Assembly (NCBI GenBank): GCA_963734625.1
Contig: CAVTHW010000003.1
Coordinates: forward strand, 434,001-498,000
DNA: 64,000 nt
Reading direction: 5' to 3'
DNA from: CAVTHW01 sp963734625
GTDB taxonomy: Bacteria > Acidobacteriota > Terriglobia > Bryobacterales > Bryobacteraceae
Below, piece after piece: positions 20,195-27,674 of this stretch. A program made the translations under genes and the position numbers. Numbering within the stretch: the first letter of the stretch is position 1; each line of letters opens with the position of its first letter. The notes under the pieces are model-generated. The model was not told the DNA's origin, made no database searches, and worked only from the letters and a program-made list of their open reading frames with translations.

Positions 20195-21328
20195 TACTCC
20201 GGCAACTCCTCTTTGCCCTCGACGGCCGTCTTGCCGGTCTTCCGGAACGCCAGGTAAGCGTGGATCAGTTCGTCGATGTCGCCGTCGAGCACGCGGTCCA
20301 CGTCGCCTACGGACAGTTTGGTCCGGTGGTCCTTGATGAGCCGGTACGGCGCCAGCACGTAGCTGCGGATCTGGCTGCCGAAATTGATCTCGAGCTTGCC
20401 CGCCTCGATCTTGTCGTCCGCGGCTTGCTTCTTCGCCATCTCGTGCTCGTAGAGCCGCGCGCGCAACTGCTTCAGGGCGCTGGCGCGGTTCTTGTGCTGC
20501 GAACGCTCGTTCTGGCACTGCACCACGATGTTGGTGGGCAGGTGGGTCATGCGCACGGCCGAGTCGGTGCGGTTGACGTGCTGGCCGCCGGCGCCGCCCG
20601 AGCGGAAGGTATCGACGCGCAGGTCTTCGGGGCGGATGTCGATCTTGATCTCGTCATCCACCTGAGGGTAGACGAACACAGAGGCAAAAGAAGTGTGGCG
20701 GCGGGCGTTGGCGTCGAAAGGCGAAATCCGCACCAGCCGGTGGACCCCCACCTCGGACTGGAGCAGCCCGTAAGCGTTTTCTCCGTTGACCTCGAAGGTC
20801 ACCGACTTGATGCCCGCGCCCTCGCCCTCCAGCCGGTCCGTGACGACCGTTCCAAAGCTCTTGCGCTCGGCCCAGCGCAAGTACATCCGCAGCAGCATCT
20901 CGGCCCAGTCCTGGCTCTCGGTGCCGCCGGCGCCGGGATGAATGACCACGATGGCGCTGCGCGCATCGTTGTCCCCGGCCAGCAGCATGGAGGTCTCCAG
21001 TTCCGCCAGCCGCTCGCGGAGCCGCTGCATCTCCGCTTCGATTTCTCCGGCGACGGATTCACCTTCGCGGCAAAGCTCCAGCAGGGTCTCGACGTCGGAG
21101 GTCATCGAGCGGATGGAGGTGTCATTGGCGATGGCCTCCTCCAGGCGCTTGCGCTCCTGCATGATCCGCTGGCTGCGTTCGGGCTGGTTCCAGAAGTCAG
21201 GCGAGGCGATCAGCGTCTCGGATTCGGCTAGTTGCGATTTCTTTGTGGCGGAGTCAAAGATAGCTCCGCACAGCTTCAGCTTGCTGGCGGAGCGGGACGT
21301 ATTCGCGTTCGAGTTCGTCGATCGTCAT
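20194..21328 (-). CDS. prfB: Peptide chain release factor 2, with programmed +1 frameshift
   Basis: Class I release factor for UGA and UAA. The first frame runs from the ATG at 21328 for 24 codons to an in-frame TGA at 21256-21254 set in CTTTGAC (21259-21253). A +1 shift there continues into the long frame. This is the classical autoregulatory site, preceded by TATC and a CGGAG Shine-Dalgarno-like stretch. The main body has the GGQ motif (FRSGGAGGQHVNRTDSA), a TESQDW stretch and the usual RF2 C-terminus, about 377 residues. The site decides the real start: the unshifted downstream Met would lose domain 1. Its ATG overlaps the phosphoesterase stop. Confidence 0.96.
21253..21259 (-). promoter_or_regulatory. 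prfB programmed frameshift site
   Basis: CTTTGAC read 5'->3' on the minus strand. When RF2 is scarce, the ribosome slips from CTT to TTT and bypasses the TGA. The context matches the bacterial consensus. Confidence 0.95.
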
Positions 21329-21936
21329 ACGTTTTCCAGTTTATCAAAGTCCAGCAAGCGGCCCTTGGGACCGGCGCTAAAACCGCACGTCGCTCCAATG
21401 CGCGCCACCGACCCGGCGGCCTCGTGGATGTGGCCGGAGAAGAATACCACCGGCTGGTGCTGGTCGATGAAGTCGCGCACCGCCTGACTGCCGGCGTGCA
21501 CGCCCTCGCGCACGCGGTCGAGCGGCGTTCCCAAGGGCGGGCAGTGGCACACCAGCACCAGTGGCTTTAAGCCGGAGAACTGGGAGAGATGCTCGGCCAT
21601 TTCCTGCTCGCTGTACTCGCCGGGAGTATGGAACGGCGTGGGAGTGGAATAGCCCAGGCCCGCGATGTGGTAACCGCCGGCCTCGAAGCTTCGCTCGTGG
21701 AAGTAGTGCAGCTTGAATTTCTCACAGAGGGCCGCGGTGAGTTCGATGGATTCATGGTTGCCGGGCAGGACGTAGACCCGGTCTGCCCGGCGCTGCATGA
21801 TCTCGCCGCAGCGGTCCAGACCGCGGCCCCAGCTCACCATGTCGCCGGCGGCGAAGTAGTAATCGGCCTCGGTATCCATCAGGCGCTCGAGCGCTTGATA
21901 GTCGCCGTGGATGTCGGTAAAGACAAGGATCTTCAT
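21325..21936 (-). CDS. Calcineurin-like metallophosphoesterase (YfcE-type)
   Basis: 203 residues and intact. Metal-binding motifs appear in order: FTDIHGDYQAL (D-x-H), FAAGDMVSWG (GD), LPGNHES (GNHE), VLVCHCPP (H) and FFSGHIHEA (GHxH). This is the complete five-motif set of small cytosolic phosphodiesterases/phosphatases; the substrate is unknown. Start and stop overlap both neighbours (ATGA), so it is coupled to the amidohydrolase upstream and prfB downstream. Confidence 0.9.
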   Translation of the reverse strand: MKILVFTDIHGDYQALERLMDTEADYYFAAGDMVSWGRGLDRCGEIMQRRADRVYVLPGNHESIELTAALCEKFKLHYFHERSFEAGGYHIAGLGYSTPTPFHTPGEYSEQEMAEHLSQFSGLKPLVLVCHCPPLGTPLDRVREGVHAGSQAVRDFIDQHQPVVFFSGHIHEAAGSVARIGATCGFSAGPKGRLLDFDKLENV

Positions 21937-23114
21937 TTCAGTTGCTCGAAGTTATCCCGGAAGAGCTTCTGGATGTCGCGCCGGATGACGTCGCGCGTGA
22001 CGGGGCGGCCGTCCTCGCCCAACAGGCGGTAGGATTCGGCCAGAATCGGCGTCAGGGTGCGGCGCGTATTGCGCCACTTGTAGATGATCTGCTCGAGCAC
22101 GCGGGCGTCGGAGTGCTGCGGAATGAAGCTGGTTCCGAGCATCTCCAGGCGCTCCCGGGTCATCTCCTCGACGATGGAAGGCTGGTTCAGGAACCACCAG
22201 CAGCCGAAGGGCGTCAGGTTGCTGAACTTGCGCGCGTAGACGCACAGCTCGTGCTGGTTCTCGCGGCTGAGCAGGGTCACCAGGAAGCGATTCTCGGGGA
22301 ATTCCACGCAGAGTCTTTCGAGCGAGCGCAGATCGGCACGGCCCACGCCGTCGCCGGCGAGCCGCAAGGCGGGATTCACCTGGCGGCGCACTCCGATCAT
22401 GAGCGCGAGCGGAAGGTCGAACTCCCGGCAGGCGGGCAGCACCGCCTGGGAAAGCAACTGCGCGCCGGCGGCGTCGTCCGGATACTGGAAAGCATCGGTG
22501 AGGGAGACGGCCATATAGCGCGGCCGCATGCGTCCGCACCATTCCGCCAGAAAACGCCGTACTTCGGTGACCGGGCGGGCGGCCCATTCGTTGAGCAGGC
22601 GATCCAGGCGCAGCGCGGGATGAAACCGGGGGTGGCGTTCCACGTCGCTCATCCAAAGAGGGGCTTCTTCGGGGTCGAGGGGATCGTTGGTCATCACGAC
22701 CTCGCTCACGCCGGCCAGCTCGAAGACGCGATCGATGTGCGATTCCAATTTCTGAGCGGCGAAGAAGCGGCGGGCCTCGCCCAGATCGTCTGCGTCGGTG
22801 GGCAGCCCGAAAGCGTTCAGAACCGCGATCACGCCGCGGGCGGATTCGGAGATGGGAGTGCTTTCGACAAACAAGGCGCGCCAGATGGCGTCGGCCTTCT
22901 CGAGCTTGGAGAGCGGCCAGTAATCGCGCGGGGTCCAGGCGGAGGAGCGGAACAGCTCGGCCTCGAGATAGTGGTAGGTCAGCAACTCGTCGATGCCCCA
23001 CAGGCCCAGAGCCCCGAGCGAAGGCATGTAGAGATGGGTGTGGATGTCGATGAACCGGGCCGCGTTCATTTCCTCGGACACCGTAGTGAGAATGCCGGTG
23101 ATTTTCGAGTTCAT
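21933..23114 (-). CDS. Uronate isomerase-like amidohydrolase
   Basis: 393 residues. The metal site FIDIHTHLYM gives the H-x-H pair at residues 25 and 27. The overall pattern resembles glucuronate/galacturonate isomerase (UxaC) relatives in Acidobacteria: SLTDAFQYPDD, GVRRQVNPALRLAGDGVGR, NLTPFGCWWFLNQPS, TSFIPQHSDARVLEQIIYKW. UxaC converts glucuronate to fructuronate. It is divergent from an SDR that resembles D-mannonate oxidoreductase, which supports a uronate role, and the glucuronoxylan genes at 39-52 kb could supply glucuronate. A different carbohydrate amidohydrolase activity remains possible. Confidence 0.75.
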   Translation of the reverse strand: MNSKITGILTTVSEEMNAARFIDIHTHLYMPSLGALGLWGIDELLTYHYLEAELFRSSAWTPRDYWPLSKLEKADAIWRALFVESTPISESARGVIAVLNAFGLPTDADDLGEARRFFAAQKLESHIDRVFELAGVSEVVMTNDPLDPEEAPLWMSDVERHPRFHPALRLDRLLNEWAARPVTEVRRFLAEWCGRMRPRYMAVSLTDAFQYPDDAAGAQLLSQAVLPACREFDLPLALMIGVRRQVNPALRLAGDGVGRADLRSLERLCVEFPENRFLVTLLSRENQHELCVYARKFSNLTPFGCWWFLNQPSIVEEMTRERLEMLGTSFIPQHSDARVLEQIIYKWRNTRRTLTPILAESYRLLGEDGRPVTRDVIRRDIQKLFRDNFEQLK

Positions 23115-23149
23115 GGTGATCTCTATCTCACCATACTAAACTGGAACTC

Positions 23150-23920
23150 ATGAAAAATATGTTCTCACTAGCGGGGAAGACGGCGGTGATTATCGGCGGC
23201 GGCGGGGTGTTATGCGGCGAGATCGCGGGGGGCCTGGCGGAGGCCGGCGCGGACGTGGTCATCGTGGACTTGCACGCGGAGGCGGCCGAAAGGCGCGCGG
23301 AAACCATTCGCGGCGCGGGCGGGCGAGCGACGGCCTGCGCCGCCGACGTCACGAAGAAAGCGGACATCGAGCGCGCGCTGGCGTTCACTCTGGCCGGAAC
23401 CGGTCAGGTCGATATCTTGCTGAACGGCGCCGGGATAAATTCGGCGACTCCGTTCTTCGAGATCGAGGAGCAGGAATGGCAGCGGATCCTGGACGTCAAT
23501 CTGCGCAGCGTGTTCTGGGCCTGCCAGGTATTCGGCAAGGCGATGATCGAGGCCGGGCGGGGCGGATCGATCATCAACATTTCATCGGCGTCCTCCGATC
23601 CGCCGCTGTCTAAGGTGTTCACCTACTCGGTGTCCAAGGCCGGGGTGAACCAGATCACGAAGTTTCTGGCGCGCGAATTCGCGCCGCACAGGGTGCGGGT
23701 GAACGCTCTGCTGCCGGGGTTCTTCCCGGCCGAGCAGAACCGCAAAGTGCTGACCGAGGACCGGGTGGCCTCGATCATGAAGCACACGCCGATGCAGCGC
23801 TTCGGGGAGCCGTCGGAGCTGATCGGGGCGGCGGTGTACCTGGCGTCGGAGCGGGCCTCGTCGTTCGTCACCGGCAGCATCGTGCGGGTGGACGGGGGCT
23901 ACGGGGCTATGACGATCTAA
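23150..23920 (+). CDS. SDR oxidoreductase, D-mannonate oxidoreductase-like
   Basis: 256-residue classical short-chain dehydrogenase. The cofactor-binding segment IIGGGGVLCGEIA (residues 14-26) with VLCG is characteristic of SDR-type mannonate/fructuronate reductases. LNGAG lies at 91-95, the catalytic Ser in NISSASS, and Tyr159/Lys163 in YSVSK. It would reduce fructuronate to mannonate in the hexuronate pathway next to the divergent isomerase-like gene. The 35-base gap between the divergent starts must hold at least one promoter; no operator was identified. Gluconate 5-dehydrogenase-type activity is the alternative. Confidence 0.8.
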   Translation: MKNMFSLAGKTAVIIGGGGVLCGEIAGGLAEAGADVVIVDLHAEAAERRAETIRGAGGRATACAADVTKKADIERALAFTLAGTGQVDILLNGAGINSATPFFEIEEQEWQRILDVNLRSVFWACQVFGKAMIEAGRGGSIINISSASSDPPLSKVFTYSVSKAGVNQITKFLAREFAPHRVRVNALLPGFFPAEQNRKVLTEDRVASIMKHTPMQRFGEPSELIGAAVYLASERASSFVTGSIVRVDGGYGAMTI

Positions 23921-23923
23921 GAG

Positions 23924-23983
23924 TTCACCACGGAGCGCCGGCCCCGGAGGGACTCCGGGGTCCAGTGAACAAGGTAACTTTGC
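23924..23983. repeat. 60-nt dispersed palindromic repeat, copy 2
   Basis: Begins three bases after the SDR stop codon and matches 17918-17977 over its full length with about eight differences. The palindromic GC-rich core could form a hairpin downstream of the SDR gene. Confidence 0.75.
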
Positions 23984-24066
23984 CCTGCGGAGGGCCAGAG
24001 TGGAAAACCGGGCCAGCCGTGCCGGGAACGGGTCAATTTTCCACCCCTCGGGAGCGTGTTACCGGA

Positions 24067-24176
24067 GAGCCCTTGGCAGGGCGGCTGTGCGCCTCTGGCG
24101 CAGAGGCCCTGCTGCATTACGAGTGGTAACACGGTCAATCGCGTGTTACTGGAGAGGCACGGAGGACACGGAGAAG
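24067..24176. repeat. 110-nt dispersed repeat, copy 1
   Basis: Matches 25674-25783 at roughly 92% over exactly 110 bases. It contains GAGCCCTTGGCAGGGCGGCT and CGCCTCTGGCGCAGAG, which can form hairpins, and ends GGACACGGAGAAG. It is in the gene-free 324-base stretch between the SDR and hicA, of which it and the 60-nt repeat account for half. Confidence 0.8.
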
Positions 24177-24244
24177 ACTTTTAGGCGTTGGCCTTGGGGA
24201 TTGTCCATTCCCGGGATTTTGAGTTTAGTGAGACTGAGGGCCCG

Positions 24245-24467
24245 TCAAACGGACTCCCACTCCTGCCTGGAAAGACCGGCCTGGCGGAGAAGCCGGGCCA
24301 GCAGGCCAGTCCCTATCTATGTCCGACCCGTGCGGATTCGGGATGATCACCGTGACAGTGTGTTTTTGCATGAGCTGATGCCGCCCACCTTGGTGCAGGC
24401 CGGAAAAGCCGAGACGACGCAGGGCCGCTATCCGCTCTCTGCGGCGGACGGGACCGAAGGGAGGCAT
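24245..24467 (-). CDS. hicA: HicA-like mRNA interferase toxin (one frameshift near 24318)
   Basis: The dsRBD-like HicA fold is recognisable: REVxALRRLGF-type start (RRRERIAALRRLGFSG), the catalytic-His region GGRHQLMQKH, then VTVIIPNPHGSDI. After one frame change the end reads LARLLRQAGLSRQEWE, the standard HicA C-terminus, stopping at 24245. About 74 residues, normal for the family. It follows hicB with a TGATG overlap. If the indel is real, the toxin is dead. Confidence 0.8.
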
Positions 24468-24682
24468 CAGGCGACTTCGCGGACGGACAGGTCGATCTCA
24501 TCGATCACCGGAGCCGGCAACTGCCGTGAAAGGCGGAACAGGAGCCAGTCTTCCAGGGCGGATTCAAGCTCTTCGCGGCACTGTTCCAGCGTGACGCCGG
24601 AGGCCCAGACGCCTTGACATTCCGGAATTTCGCCATAGAAGGGCTGATCGTCCTCTATGATTTCGTAGCGAGCGTGGCGCAT
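24467..24682 (-). CDS. hicB: HicB-like antitoxin
   Basis: 71 residues with the partial RNase-H-like HicB fold: YEIIEDDQPFYGEIPECQGVW and LEQCREELESALEDWLLFRL. It lacks a DNA-binding C-terminal extension. It precedes hicA (the reverse of the textbook hicAB order, but common) and overlaps it by one base pair of the stop/start codons. It neutralises HicA by masking its active site. Confidence 0.85.
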   Translation of the reverse strand: MRHARYEIIEDDQPFYGEIPECQGVWASGVTLEQCREELESALEDWLLFRLSRQLPAPVIDEIDLSVREVA

Positions 24683-24720
24683 CGCTGCCCGGATGTAGCT
24701 GTTGAGCAGGTCTCTCTATT

Positions 24721-25656
24721 TTAGACCCGCGGGGCCATGTACGACTCTACAGTTCGGCGGAGGCCAACATCGAAGGGCGTGCTGGCGCGCCAGCCGAACT
24801 CCTTGTATGCCCTGGACACGTCCAGGCAGCGGCGGGGCTGGCCGTTGGGTTGGCTCTCATTCCAGACGATCTTGCCTCGAAAGCCGGTCAACTCCGCGAT
24901 CTGCGCGGCCAAGTCTCGAATCGAGATCTCCATGCCACTGCCCAGATTGACGGGCTCAGCCCCGTCGTAGCGCTCGGTTGCGCGGATAATGGCAACGGCC
25001 GCGTCCTCGACGTAGAGGAACTCGCGGGTGGGAGAGCCATCGCCCCAGAGCACGATCTCGGGGCTGCGCTCGACCACAGCCTGGGCACACTTGCGGATGA
25101 TGGCGGGGATGACATGGGAAGTCTGGGGGTCGAAGTTGTCGCCAGGGCCGTAGAGGTTGACCGGGAGGAGGTAGATGGCGTTCATGCCGTACTGTTGGCG
25201 GTAGGCCTGGCACTGGACGAGAAGGGCCTTCTTGGCGATGCCGTAGGGGGCGTTGGTTTCCTCGGGATAGCCATTCCAAAGGGCGTCTTCCTGGAAGGGC
25301 ACGGGGGTGAACTTGGGGTAGGCGCAGATGGTGCCGAGGATGACGGTTTTCTCGACGGCGTAGCGGCGGGCGGCCTCGATGAGCTGGATGCCCATGATGG
25401 CGTTGTCGTAGAAGAAGCGGCCGGGGTTGGCTCGGTTGGCTCCTATGCCTCCTACGGCGGCGGCGAGGTGGATGACTACTTCCGGGTGGTGAGTTTGGAA
25501 GAGTTGGTCGAGGGCTTCGAGGCGGGTCAGGTCGTAGTCCTCGATCCGCGGGACGAAGACGTGCTTCGCGCCTTCGGCTTGAAGCCTCGAGACTAGATGC
25601 GAGCCTAGGAAGCCTGCTCCGCCGGTGACTAGGATTCGTTTATCTCGAAGATGCAT
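24721..25656 (-). CDS. fcl: GDP-L-fucose synthase
   Basis: Extended SDR, 311 residues, converting GDP-4-keto-6-deoxymannose to GDP-L-fucose. The NAD(P)-binding motif GGAGFLG is at residues 12-18, HLAAAVGGIGAN is the family signature, and the catalytic Tyr is in NAPYGIAKKALL. Last gene of the overlapping minus-strand set gmd - MNT - HEPN - fcl; its ATG at 25656 shares bases with the HEPN gene's TAA. It supplies activated fucose to surface polysaccharide synthesis, perhaps for the 8-15 kb cluster. Confidence 0.93.
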   Translation of the reverse strand: MHLRDKRILVTGGAGFLGSHLVSRLQAEGAKHVFVPRIEDYDLTRLEALDQLFQTHHPEVVIHLAAAVGGIGANRANPGRFFYDNAIMGIQLIEAARRYAVEKTVILGTICAYPKFTPVPFQEDALWNGYPEETNAPYGIAKKALLVQCQAYRQQYGMNAIYLLPVNLYGPGDNFDPQTSHVIPAIIRKCAQAVVERSPEIVLWGDGSPTREFLYVEDAAVAIIRATERYDGAEPVNLGSGMEISIRDLAAQIAELTGFRGKIVWNESQPNGQPRRCLDVSRAYKEFGWRASTPFDVGLRRTVESYMAPRV

Positions 25657-26201
25657 TAGAAGAATTCACCATTGAGCCCTTGGCAGGGCGGCTGTGCGCC
25701 TCTGGCGCAGAGACCCTGCTGCATTTCGAACGGCAACACGGTCAATCGCGTGCTACTGGAGAGGCACAGAGGACACAGAGAAGCGTGGTCAAGGCCGCGC
25801 TTCACCCAGCAGACGGTCCAGCAGCGCCCCAGCACCTCACGGGCCAACGCCAGGGCCTGCCGTGCCTCCTCCTGGCTGGGCTCTTCCTGATCGCCGGGGT
25901 AACGAAACTCCCATGCATGCCGCGTCAGGGGCATGGCACGCTCCATCAGCGGGCCTAACACGGCGTCGAGCTGCGAGCAAGCGCTGCCCAGCTCCCGGAG
26001 GTCGTGGGTCTTGCCGAATTCACTCTGGTGCCATGTGAGGAAGCCCTTCATAGCCTTCTCGGCAGCCTGCTGGCAGTTAAAAACCAAGTCCTCCAGTACA
26101 GGCGGAGTGGCGGCAAGGGCCGCCTCGGCACTACGCAAGTCCACAGCCACTCTCCGGAACCAGGCTCTCGTGTCCTCGACCAGGACAGGGTCAGGCTGCA
26201 T
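25656..26201 (-). CDS. HEPN-domain protein, partner of a minimal nucleotidyltransferase
   Basis: HEPN protein of the PF05168 type: DTRAWFRRVAVDLRSAEAAL, DLVFNCQQAAEKAMKGFL, KTHDLRELGSAC and RHAWEFRYPGDQ are the four-helix core. Start at the ATG 26201, inside the end of the MNT gene. MNT-HEPN pairs can act as toxin-antitoxin modules. The classical RNase Rx4-6H motif of toxic HEPNs is not clear here, so toxicity is uncertain. The last 35 or so residues are encoded by the 110-nt dispersed repeat (25674-25783), so the natural C-terminus was replaced or extended by it. Its stop abuts the fcl start. Confidence 0.82.
   Translation of the reverse strand: MQPDPVLVEDTRAWFRRVAVDLRSAEAALAATPPVLEDLVFNCQQAAEKAMKGFLTWHQSEFGKTHDLRELGSACSQLDAVLGPLMERAMPLTRHAWEFRYPGDQEEPSQEEARQALALAREVLGRCWTVCWVKRGLDHASLCPLCLSSSTRLTVLPFEMQQGLCARGAQPPCQGLNGEFF
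25674..25783. repeat. 110-nt dispersed repeat, copy 2
   Basis: Second copy of the 24067-24176 repeat, same orientation, lying inside the 3' end of the HEPN gene just before fcl. Confidence 0.8.
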
Positions 26202-26520
26202 ACAGGAGTTTGCCCTCACGCACGATCGAAGAGGGGAACGACACGCGCAGATGCAGGCGCTTGTCGAAATCGCCGCGGGTCCAGACCAGCACGTCGATCG
26301 GGGCTTTGATGTCCAGCAGGGCCTTGAACAGCGCCGGGGAGGACCGAACTTCAGGCGGGGTGCCGTCTGGAACTACGAACATGAAGTCATAATCGCTGTC
26401 AGGGCCGGCTTCGCCCCGCGCCGCGGAGCCAAACAAATACACGCGATCCGGCGCGTAGAAAGCTACCAACCGCTTCACTATCTCATTCAACACCGGGTTG
26501 TCCGCCGAGGGGGCGTTCAT
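26191..26520 (-). CDS. Minimal nucleotidyltransferase (MNT) domain protein
   Basis: 109 residues, DNA polymerase beta superfamily. The catalytic motif GSAARGEAGPDSDYD (residues 31-45) provides Asp43 and Asp45; a third acidic residue is likely in IDVLVWT. In MNT-HEPN systems the MNT protein neutralises HEPN by adding AMP or by binding. The ATG overlaps the gmd stop (ATGA) and the gene runs 11 bases into HEPN. Co-translation with the GDP-fucose genes is the unusual feature. Confidence 0.88.
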   Translation of the reverse strand: MNAPSADNPVLNEIVKRLVAFYAPDRVYLFGSAARGEAGPDSDYDFMFVVPDGTPPEVRSSPALFKALLDIKAPIDVLVWTRGDFDKRLHLRVSFPSSIVREGKLLYAA

Positions 26521-27560
26521 CGTTTCCAGTGTGTCACAGACTCAGCGAGGGGTTCATGGCGGAGGGCTTGGGGGCCTCCGTTTAGGGTTCGTTCTACGGC
26601 GGCCAGGTCGCCTTCTACCATCAGGTGGACTAGTTCGTTGAAAGTTACGGTGGGGGCCCAGCCCAGGAGGGATCGGGCCTTGGATGGGTCGGCTGTCAGG
26701 TCGTCGACTTCGGCGGGGCGGAGGTAGCGCGGGTCGGCTTCGACGTACTGGGACCAGTCCAGATTGGCTTGGGCGAAGGCTAGCTGGGCGAACTCGAGGA
26801 CGGAGTGAGATTCGCCGGTTCCGATGACATAGTCCTGGGGGGAGTCCTGCTGGAGCATGAGCCACATGGCGCGGACGTAATCGGGGGCGTAACCCCAGTC
26901 GCGGCGGGCTTGCAGGTTGCCGAGGTAGAGCTTGTCCTGGAGGCCGTGCTTGATGCGGGCGACGGCGCGGGTGATTTTCCGGGTGACGAAGGTCTCGCCG
27001 CGGCGGGGCGATTCGTGGTTAAAAAGGATGCCGCTGGAGGCGTGGAGGTGGTAGGCCTCGCGGTAGTTGACGGTGATGTTATGGGCGAAGACCTTGCTGC
27101 AGGCGTAGGGGCTGCGAGGGTGGAGGGGGGTGGTCTCGCTTTGGGGGGGCGGGGTGGAGCCGTACATTTCGCTGGAGGAGGCCTGGTAGAAGCGGCAATT
27201 CAGACCGGTACGGCGGATGGTTTCGAGGAGCCGGAGAGCGCCGAGGGCGGTGACGTCGGCGGTGTACTCGGGGACTTCGAAGCTGACCTTGACGTGGCTT
27301 TGGGCGGCGAGGTTATAGACCTCATCGGGGCGGAGGCCGTGGAGGAGGCTGGCGAGGGAGCCGGCGTCGGTGAGGTCGGCGTAATGCAGGAGGAAGCGGG
27401 GGGCGGCGTGGAAGTCCTCATAGATGTGGTCGACGCGGTCGGTGTTGAAGGAGGAGGAGCGGCGTTTGAGGCCGTGGACGGTGTAGCCCTTCGCTAGCAG
27501 GAATTCGGCTAGATAGGAGCCGTCTTGGCCGGTTACTCCGGTTATTAGGGCGGTTGGCAT
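26517..27560 (-). CDS. gmd: GDP-mannose 4,6-dehydratase
   Basis: 347-residue extended SDR that makes GDP-4-keto-6-deoxy-D-mannose from GDP-mannose, the step before fcl. Glycine motif GVTGQDGSYL (residues 8-17), NLAAQSHVKVSF, the catalytic set with FYQASSSEMYG and PYACSK, and LFNHESPRRGETFVTRKI are all present. Start chosen at MPTALITG (27560), which matches the family; an upstream in-frame extension is not conserved. First gene of the set gmd - MNT - HEPN - fcl, each overlapping the next. Confidence 0.94.
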   Translation of the reverse strand: MPTALITGVTGQDGSYLAEFLLAKGYTVHGLKRRSSSFNTDRVDHIYEDFHAAPRFLLHYADLTDAGSLASLLHGLRPDEVYNLAAQSHVKVSFEVPEYTADVTALGALRLLETIRRTGLNCRFYQASSSEMYGSTPPPQSETTPLHPRSPYACSKVFAHNITVNYREAYHLHASSGILFNHESPRRGETFVTRKITRAVARIKHGLQDKLYLGNLQARRDWGYAPDYVRAMWLMLQQDSPQDYVIGTGESHSVLEFAQLAFAQANLDWSQYVEADPRYLRPAEVDDLTADPSKARSLLGWAPTVTFNELVHLMVEGDLAAVERTLNGGPQALRHEPLAESVTHWKR

Positions 27561-27603
27561 GGAAGACTCATCACAGCGCGGCATAGCCGCAACCAAACAA
27601 TGA

Positions 27604-27674
27604 TGGCGTTTCTGCTCTCGTAGGATGGATTGGTTATTCCAAGACCATTCACCCGAGGAGAAACAGAAACGCCA
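27604..27674 (+). promoter_or_regulatory. Inverted repeat enclosing the ribosome binding site and start codon
   Basis: TGGCGTTTCTG (27604-27614) and its perfect complement CAGAAACGCCA (27664-27674) flank 49 bases. The second arm ends on the A of the ATG and lies beside the GAGGAG-like RBS (27654-27659). A transcript entering from outside would fold this and hide the start, a known device of insertion sequences against read-through expression. Confidence 0.55.

Noticed and set aside
23582..24138. Short minus-strand open frames around the SDR end and repeats
   Set aside because: They are shadows or readings of the 60- and 110-nt repeats, with no conserved start or RBS.
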